A stretch of DNA of 28,038 bases from NCBI GenBank assembly GCA_023421075.1, contig JAEZUM010000012.1, forward strand, positions 1 through 28,038, given 5' to 3'. Of the stretch, positions 23,149-28,038 are shown piece after piece. The stretch comes from Bacillota bacterium (GTDB lineage Bacteria; Bacillota; Clostridia; Lachnospirales; Lachnospiraceae). Made by a program: the position numbers and the translations under genes. How positions within the stretch are numbered: position 1 is the stretch's first letter; each line of letters opens with the position of its first letter. The notes under the pieces are model-generated. The model was not told the DNA's origin. It was given only the letters and a program-made list of their open reading frames with translations, and did not search any database.

Positions 23149-25404
23149 TTATTTAGTCACTAAGATGATATGGATAGGTCCATGCCCATTCACCATATAT
23201 CCATCAATGTTGTAGCTCCCACCAATCGGCATGCTGTCAAAGGTTCCTTTATAATACTCTCCATTTTGATAAAAGAACACCATAACATCATCTGCGATTT
23301 GGTATACTGCCTCTCCGGTATTCGCCTGTTTTCCGCTTATGTATTTCAACCTGACACGTTGTAAGGTCTTCATCTCTTTTAACGTATTCCCCTCAAAGCG
23401 GAGTGCTTTCGGACCGAGGTTAATATCCCAGGAGACATCACTCAGTGAAAGTGTTGTCTCTTCCCCCATATCGAACGTTAATCTTATTCCATAGATTCCT
23501 TTCTCGTAATCCGGAAACTCAACTTTTTTCAATAATCCGTATTGATAAAAGGAATCTGTGACATTAGATAGGATCAAATCAGTAATCTCACCGGAAGAGT
23601 TTATTCTGGCATATAATGCATTACCGGCATCCCACTTAATGTCCCTCGTTCTGGACGGGGTTAGCTTAACATAATTGAACTCCTTGATTTCGATAATTCT
23701 AGCATCCTCCGCAAGTCTTCGATTTGGCAAATCAGATATATTATTACTGGAATAGGCCTCCATTTTTTTAATTTCAGTTCTTCCGTTCGCAAAGCTTATC
23801 TCCACGATAGAGCCCTTTACAATAGCTTTGTCACTGCATTCAAGATCAAGTATTGTACCGCTAGTTTCAGCAACCTTTAGGATTTGTTCTACACCGTCTT
23901 CCTTCTTATCATTCTTCACAACCTTATTGGTTACATCCACCACATAGCCGACCAGAGTAGTGCTCATCTTACTCACCTTGCTTATTTCTACCACTTTACC
24001 GTCATACCCAAAGGAAATCATCACATTATCACCCTCCTGGATATGATTTTCACGTAGTCTCTTTCCCCATGCATTTTCGGTGATATCACTGATACCTTCC
24101 ACCTTTGATAACTCTGTGTTGACCGGAATACCATCCAGATTATAGGTATCTCCCGCAACGATTACCTTATCCGGCAGTGAGAGCGAGGGAAAGATTGAAT
24201 TCAGCACCCCATAGACTGTTTTTCCATATACCCAGGCCGTCTTCATCTCTTTGACATAGTAGATTACATCCGTTACCTTTACATCCGAACTCGAGATAAG
24301 TACCCCGTTTTTATAAAAGGTTCCCTGATCTACAGGAAAGCCTATCAATCCTTTCCAATCACCGCCGGCTACGCGTGACTGCATCAAAAGTATATGGGCA
24401 ACCTTATCCTCTCTTCCCAGAAGAATCGTTACCATACTACCCTTCTTAATTCCCTTCTCATCCATGATCTCCTTAAAATCACCCGGCTTTTCAACAGCAT
24501 AACTCTTGCCGGATACGGTAACCTCCTGAGGTTTCCCATTATTATAGGTTACATTCTCAAGAGAACCTAAGATTTTTTCATCGTAGATCCATATCTGATT
24601 GGATTGCTCGGCAATATACAGAACGCTGTAATCATTTATATTTTTGGTAATGATTCTGGAATTACCATACATAAGCTTATAGGATGACAAGTCCTTTAAC
24701 AGTTGTTTCTTCCAGCCTTCCACAGCCAGCATCGGTCCCTTTGTCTTCTTCTCCAATAGTGCTTGATCATCCAGCTTACCATCAGTATTCAGTGAGTAAC
24801 CCAGTGTTGTTGCATAGGTTTCTCCTGATTTAGTTTTCGCATTTAACAGATTGTAGAATAAGTTCTCACAATCTGATTTCGTCAATTTATCGGTCTCTTC
24901 TCTATTGATGTTGTTATCAAGACCCAACTCCTTGAATTTCTCATATCTACTACCGGATAAGCGATTGGCAAAATCCTGTGAGGAATAACCCAGAACCGAG
25001 AGTGCTCCGTAGGCTGCCTCCTTTAGCGTGGCGTACTGATTGGGTTTAAATTTCCCACCCAAATAACCACTCATATAGCCTTTGGTAATTGCTGCCTGAA
25101 TATAAGCAGCCTTCGGGCTATTGGCCTTCACATCCCGAAACAGCCGTGATGTTTTCGACAACTTACTTTTTCCTGTACTTACCGAAGACTGAACCAACAT
25201 CTGAGCCAGCTCCGCTCTGGTAATATATTTATGCTCCATTATACTGTCGCCGTCTGCATCACGCATAATGCCGGTTAAATCGATCGTATCAGCGATTTTG
25301 GTCTCTGTCTCTGCCTGAACGTTTGCCGGTGCCATACCGGATATAACGAAGGCAATCAGAAAGCAGGTAAATAATATCCTGATTGAATGTGTGACAAATT
25401 TCAT
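23149..25404 (-). CDS. SLH-domain surface protein linked to the MacAB-like transporter
   Basis: A 751-residue exported protein. A signal peptide (MKFVTHSIRILFTCFLIAF then VISGMAPANVQA) is followed by two S-layer homology repeats (about residues 55-150: YITRAELAQMLVQ, LFRDVKANSPKAAYIQAA, then GYMSGYLGGKFKPNQYATLKE), which bind pyruvylated wall polymers. The remaining 600 residues are unrecognised; they are rich in strands and repeat a small module with VxVxGxxYxVxK and GDxVxIxxGxDGKVxxI patterns, resembling repeated beta units. No catalytic motif is visible. The ATG at 25404 has GGGAGG 10 bases upstream. It heads the operon, so it may be a wall-bound partner of the transporter; that is inference. 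Confidence 0.85.
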   Translation of the reverse strand: MKFVTHSIRILFTCFLIAFVISGMAPANVQAETETKIADTIDLTGIMRDADGDSIMEHKYITRAELAQMLVQSSVSTGKSKLSKTSRLFRDVKANSPKAAYIQAAITKGYMSGYLGGKFKPNQYATLKEAAYGALSVLGYSSQDFANRLSGSRYEKFKELGLDNNINREETDKLTKSDCENLFYNLLNAKTKSGETYATTLGYSLNTDGKLDDQALLEKKTKGPMLAVEGWKKQLLKDLSSYKLMYGNSRIITKNINDYSVLYIAEQSNQIWIYDEKILGSLENVTYNNGKPQEVTVSGKSYAVEKPGDFKEIMDEKGIKKGSMVTILLGREDKVAHILLMQSRVAGGDWKGLIGFPVDQGTFYKNGVLISSSDVKVTDVIYYVKEMKTAWVYGKTVYGVLNSIFPSLSLPDKVIVAGDTYNLDGIPVNTELSKVEGISDITENAWGKRLRENHIQEGDNVMISFGYDGKVVEISKVSKMSTTLVGYVVDVTNKVVKNDKKEDGVEQILKVAETSGTILDLECSDKAIVKGSIVEISFANGRTEIKKMEAYSSNNISDLPNRRLAEDARIIEIKEFNYVKLTPSRTRDIKWDAGNALYARINSSGEITDLILSNVTDSFYQYGLLKKVEFPDYEKGIYGIRLTFDMGEETTLSLSDVSWDINLGPKALRFEGNTLKEMKTLQRVRLKYISGKQANTGEAVYQIADDVMVFFYQNGEYYKGTFDSMPIGGSYNIDGYMVNGHGPIHIILVTK

Positions 25405-25545
25405 TTTTAGTAATCCTCCCTGTTGTTTTCCGAGCATTTAATTTGTCAGCCTTTCATCCATCGATTCTTTGCCGCAATCATGAGCTCACTATATTCATTT
25501 TATTTCCCTAATTGGATTAAAATGGTTCAAATATTTATAACGAGA

Positions 25546-25574
25546 ATTATATAATTTAATATTCAATTTGTCAT
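25546..25574 (-). promoter_or_regulatory. Promoter of the SLH-MacAB operon
   Basis: On the minus strand ATGACA (25569-25574), 17 bases, TATAAT (25546-25551), giving a leader of about 140 bases before the chosen ATG. Confidence 0.65.
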
Positions 25575-25693
25575 AAAGAAATCCTTAAGAATATATAAAG
25601 ATTGATTATAAGTTCATTAGAGGGAAGGGGAGAGGTTGGCAATGAGACCTCAAAAGAACATAGCATCGAGGAAGGGTGCGTCGCCTTGTTTAC

Positions 25694-25901
25694 GGCTTTT
25701 AAGCCATGATCGCCTTGAAGTTGCTAGCAACTTCAAGTGCGCGGGCTGCGCATAATCTTTCTATATAAAGCCTTGCCTCACCCTCAAAACCGCAAGCGGC
25801 TTTGAGTGCGCGGGCTGCGCCCTATATAAATAAAAAAGGAAGTCCGGTTAAGAGCGAGCTCTTCCGGACTTCCTTTTTTATTTATGCATGGCTTAAAAGC
25901 C
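25694..25901. repeat. 208-bp structured block with 15-bp terminal inverted repeats and a tandem hairpin unit
   Basis: GGCTTTTAAGCCATG (25694-25708) is the reverse complement of CATGGCTTAAAAGCC (25887-25901). Between them a unit occurs twice, 69 bases apart: a hairpin, then GTGCGCGGGCTGCGC (25737-25751 and 25806-25820), then CTATATAAA. The first hairpin is a perfect 12+12 palindrome (25714-25737), the second pairs CTCAAA-CCGC with GCGG-TTTGAG (25783-25806). The tuf terminator hairpin is nested inside as well. Confidence 0.65.
25826..25885 (-). terminator. Very long intrinsic terminator of tuf
   Basis: AAAAAAGGAAGTCCGG (25832-25847) pairs perfectly with 25864-25879, and flanking A/T bases extend the stem to about 22 bp (25826-25847 with 25864-25885). 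Inside, AAGAGC (25850-25855) pairs with GCTCTT (25858-25863). It ends in a T run in both directions, so it could stop transcription from either side. Confidence 0.93.
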
Positions 25902-25908
25902 TACGCGA

Positions 25909-27102
25909 CTATTCAATAATTGTAGCTACCTTACCGGAACCTACGGTTCTACCACCCTCACGGATAGCGAAGCCAAGACCCTGCTCCATAGCGATCGGAT
26001 GAATTAATTCGATGTTCATCTCGATGTTATCGCCAGGCATGCACATCTCAACGCCTGCAGGTAAGTTACAAACACCAGTAACGTCAGTTGTTCTGAAGTA
26101 GAACTGAGGTCTGTAGTTGTTGAAGAAAGGAGTATGACGTCCACCTTCTTCTTTTGTTAATACGTAAACCTGAGCTGTGAATTTCTTGTGGCACTTGATG
26201 GAGCCGGGTTTGCAAAGAACCTGTCCTCTTTCGATTTCGTTTCTCTGAACACCACGAAGAAGTGCACCGATGTTATCACCAGCCTGAGCCTCGTCAAGTA
26301 ACTTACGGAACATCTCGATACCGGTACATACAACCTTACGAGTCTCTTCCTTGATACCAACGATTTCAACTTCCTCAGATACATGAAGAACACCACGCTC
26401 TACACGACCGGTAGCAACTGTACCACGGCCAGTGATGGAGAATACGTCCTCTACAGGCATTAAGAAAGGCTTATCTGTCTCTCTCTGAGGATCCGGGATC
26501 CATGTATCAACAGCATCAAATAATTCGATGATCTTGTCACCCCAAGAGCTGTTGGGATCTTCAAGAGCCTTAAGAGCAGAACCTTGGATGATAGGTGTAT
26601 CATCGCCAGGGAACTCATACTCATTTAATAAGTCTCTAACTTCCATCTCAACTAACTCAAGAAGCTCGGGATCGTCAACCATATCACACTTGTTCATGAA
26701 TACTACAACGTAAGGAACACCAACCTGACGGGAAAGTAAGATATGCTCTTTTGTCTGAGCCATAACACCATCAGTAGCAGCAACTACAAGGATAGCGCCG
26801 TCCATCTGAGCAGCACCGGTGATCATGTTCTTTACATAGTCAGCATGTCCGGGGCAGTCAACGTGAGCGTAGTGTCTAGCTTTGGACTCATACTCAACGT
26901 GTGCTGTGGATATTGTGATTCCACGTGCCTTCTCCTCGGGAGCTTTGTCGATCTGATCGAATGCTACAACTTCACCAGTACCTAATCTCTCATGAAGAGT
27001 CTTAGTGATCGCTGCTGTAAGAGTAGTTTTACCATGGTCTACGTGACCGATAGTACCGATATTACAATGCGGTTTGTTTCTTGTAAATTTAGCCTTTGCC
27101 AT
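25909..27102 (-). CDS. tuf: Translation elongation factor Tu
   Basis: EF-Tu carries aminoacyl-tRNA to the ribosome and hydrolyses GTP on correct pairing. The 397-residue protein starts MAKAKFTRNKPHCNIGTIGH; G1 is GHVDHGKT near 19, G2 region GITISTAHVEYE near 60, G3 DCPGHADY near 82, G4 NKCD near 137 and G5 SALKA near 175. Domains 2 and 3 follow, ending with GGRTVGSGKVATIIE. An in-frame start at 27144 would add 14 residues; the ATG at 27102 is preferred because AAAGGAGG lies 10 bases upstream and MAKAKF is the normal start. It follows fusA, as in the str operon, but also has its own promoter and a strong terminator. Confidence 0.99.
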   Translation of the reverse strand: MAKAKFTRNKPHCNIGTIGHVDHGKTTLTAAITKTLHERLGTGEVVAFDQIDKAPEEKARGITISTAHVEYESKARHYAHVDCPGHADYVKNMITGAAQMDGAILVVAATDGVMAQTKEHILLSRQVGVPYVVVFMNKCDMVDDPELLELVEMEVRDLLNEYEFPGDDTPIIQGSALKALEDPNSSWGDKIIELFDAVDTWIPDPQRETDKPFLMPVEDVFSITGRGTVATGRVERGVLHVSEEVEIVGIKEETRKVVCTGIEMFRKLLDEAQAGDNIGALLRGVQRNEIERGQVLCKPGSIKCHKKFTAQVYVLTKEEGGRHTPFFNNYRPQFYFRTTDVTGVCNLPAGVEMCMPGDNIEMNIELIHPIAMEQGLGFAIREGGRTVGSGKVATIIE

Positions 27103-27259
27103 TTTACAACGTCCTCCTTTAAAATAATAAATGCTTATAAGCAAATGATTTTATGCCCAAGGAAAACGTACGAATATTTTCAGATCGGAAACATCGTCTC
27201 CAATCGATAACAGCGTTTTCTGTGATTTGGGCTTGTTTATATATTGCCTCATATGCCCT

Positions 27260-27288
27260 ATTATATTTCAACTTAGAAATATTTTCAA
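27260..27288 (-). promoter_or_regulatory. Promoter of tuf
   Basis: On the minus strand TTGAAA (27283-27288), 17 bases, TATAAT (27260-27265), in the fusA-tuf gap. It gives a leader of about 150 bases, so tuf can be expressed apart from fusA. The leader also contains the palindrome TGCTTATAAGCA (27133-27144). Confidence 0.7.
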
Positions 27289-27319
27289 GCATAAACAACT
27301 GAGATTTTGCGATTTTGCA

Positions 27320-27388
27320 CCAAAACATGTTTAAAACATGTTTTGGTCGCTTCGGTTCGCTGGAACCGCATTAACCGAAGGTTAATTA
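27320..27388 (-). repeat. Three consecutive perfect hairpins at the 3' end of fusA
   Basis: Reading from the fusA stop: ATTAACC (27370-27376) with GGTTAAT (27380-27386), overlapping the stop codon; CGGTTC (27353-27358) with GAACCG (27363-27368); and a 27-base palindrome with 13-bp arms (27320-27346). There is no U-tract after any of them. They could stabilise the 3' end of the upstream message or attenuate read-through into tuf. Confidence 0.6.
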
Positions 27389-28038
27389 TTTACCTTTTGC
27401 AGATAAAACCTTCTCTTGTACATTCTTCGGAATCTGCTCGTAGGATGCAAAGAACATGGAGTAAGCACCACGACCCTGGGTCTTAGAACGAAGGGTTGTA
27501 GAATATCCAAACATCTCAGACAACGGAACGAAACCTCTGATTAACTTAGTACCATTGATGTCTTCTGTGCCTTCGATACGACCACGACGGGAGCTGATAT
27601 CACCGATAACATCACCCATATAATCCTCGGGAACAGTTACTTCTACTCTCATGATAGGCTCGAGAAGAACGGCACCAGCTTTGTGCATTGCATCCTTGAA
27701 GGCCATGGAACCGGCAATCTTGAACGCCATTTCACTGGAGTCAACCTCATGATAGGAACCATCATAACAGGTAGCTTTAACACCAAGTACAGGATATCCG
27801 CCAAGTACACCAGCTTTGGTTGCTTCTTGGATACCATTATCTACTGCCGGGATGTATTCCTTCGGAATAGCACCACCAACGATTGCATTTACGAATTCAT
27901 AAACCTTTTCTGCATTTGCATCCATAGGCTCGAAACGTACTTTACAGTGACCATATTGACCACGACCACCGGACTGCTTCGCATATTTGCTATCAACCTC
28001 AACGGTCTTGGTGAAGCCTTCCTTGTATGCTACCTGAG
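27386..28038 (-). CDS. fusA: Translation elongation factor G, C-terminal 216 residues (partial)
   Basis: EF-G moves tRNAs and mRNA through the ribosome after peptide bond formation, using GTP. The reading frame is open from the right window edge, where QVAYKEGFTK and QSGGRGQYGHCKVRFEP belong to domain IV, to the TAA at 27386-27388. Further on come KDAMHKAGAVLLEPIMRVEV and PEDYMGDVIGDISSRRGRI of domain V and the end region EMFGYSTTLRSKTQGRGAY. The N-terminal GTPase domains lie outside the window. The tail ends SAKGK. It sits upstream of tuf in the usual fusA-tuf order. The ATG at 27925 is internal to the gene and not a start. Confidence 0.98.
   Translation of the reverse strand, partial: QVAYKEGFTKTVEVDSKYAKQSGGRGQYGHCKVRFEPMDANAEKVYEFVNAIVGGAIPKEYIPAVDNGIQEATKAGVLGGYPVLGVKATCYDGSYHEVDSSEMAFKIAGSMAFKDAMHKAGAVLLEPIMRVEVTVPEDYMGDVIGDISSRRGRIEGTEDINGTKLIRGFVPLSEMFGYSTTLRSKTQGRGAYSMFFASYEQIPKNVQEKVLSAKGK

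Larger units (their letters stand above)
25405..25908. other. Intergenic region between tuf and the SLH gene
   Basis: 504 bp without a gene. It holds the SLH-operon promoter (25546-25574), the structured repeat block 25694-25901 and the tuf terminator (25826-25885). The stretch 25575-25690 is purine-rich on the plus strand near 25620-25640 and otherwise unremarkable. Confidence 0.75.

Noticed and set aside
25714..25820. CRISPR array
   Set aside because: Only two copies of a 15-bp motif 69 bp apart, each tied to a different hairpin; no spacer-repeat series and no cas genes.

Overview
The window looks like a piece of chromosome from a flagellated, low-GC, Gram-positive anaerobe of the Clostridia, most likely in or near the Lachnospiraceae. 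This is inferred from gene content and protein character: long-form HPF, Mbl followed by FlgF/FlgG-type rod proteins, YvyF next to ComF, a YjfB-type motility peptide, an SLH-domain surface protein, and AGGAGG-type ribosome binding sites. No rRNA, tRNA, CRISPR array or transposase gene was seen. Most genes lie on the minus strand.

Layout, left to right. 1-3825: the first 25 codons of prfB, then secA and hpf, all minus, each with a recognisable promoter. 3826-4819: a 1-kb non-coding block holding a 145-bp imperfect inverted repeat, three perfect DnaA boxes within 71 bp and several TGTACA sites. 4820-7820: a PilZ-domain protein, a secreted SH3b-NlpC/P60 peptidoglycan hydrolase and thioredoxin reductase, separate minus-strand units, the first two with strong terminators. 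8040-10847: a 59-residue YjfB-type motility peptide (+), a SAM methyltransferase (-), and an acyl-ACP thioesterase plus CvfB-like S1 protein (+, one operon). 10936-13004: a minus operon of nucleotidyltransferase, ComF phosphoribosyltransferase and YvyF. 13168-18738: mbl, FlgF-like, FlgG-like, rod-binding protein and RecD2 on the minus strand. 19061-19573: a small four-helix membrane protein (+). 19661-25404: a minus operon of SLH-domain surface protein, MacA-like adaptor, ABC ATPase and MacB-like permease. 25909-28038: tuf and the 3' part of fusA (minus).

The coding content is mostly housekeeping: protein export, ribosome hibernation, release factor and elongation factors, redox, cell shape, flagellar rod and DNA repair. 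The less ordinary material is between genes. Several intergenic blocks (3919-4063, 17585-17749, 25694-25901, 27320-27388) are built from nested hairpins, some of them starting at a stop codon, and some share a GTGCGC-containing motif, suggesting one family of structured repeats. The DnaA-box cluster near 4335-4405, far from any replication gene in the window, is the most interesting single signal. The SLH-protein plus MacAB-type operon is the best candidate for a poorly described protein system.
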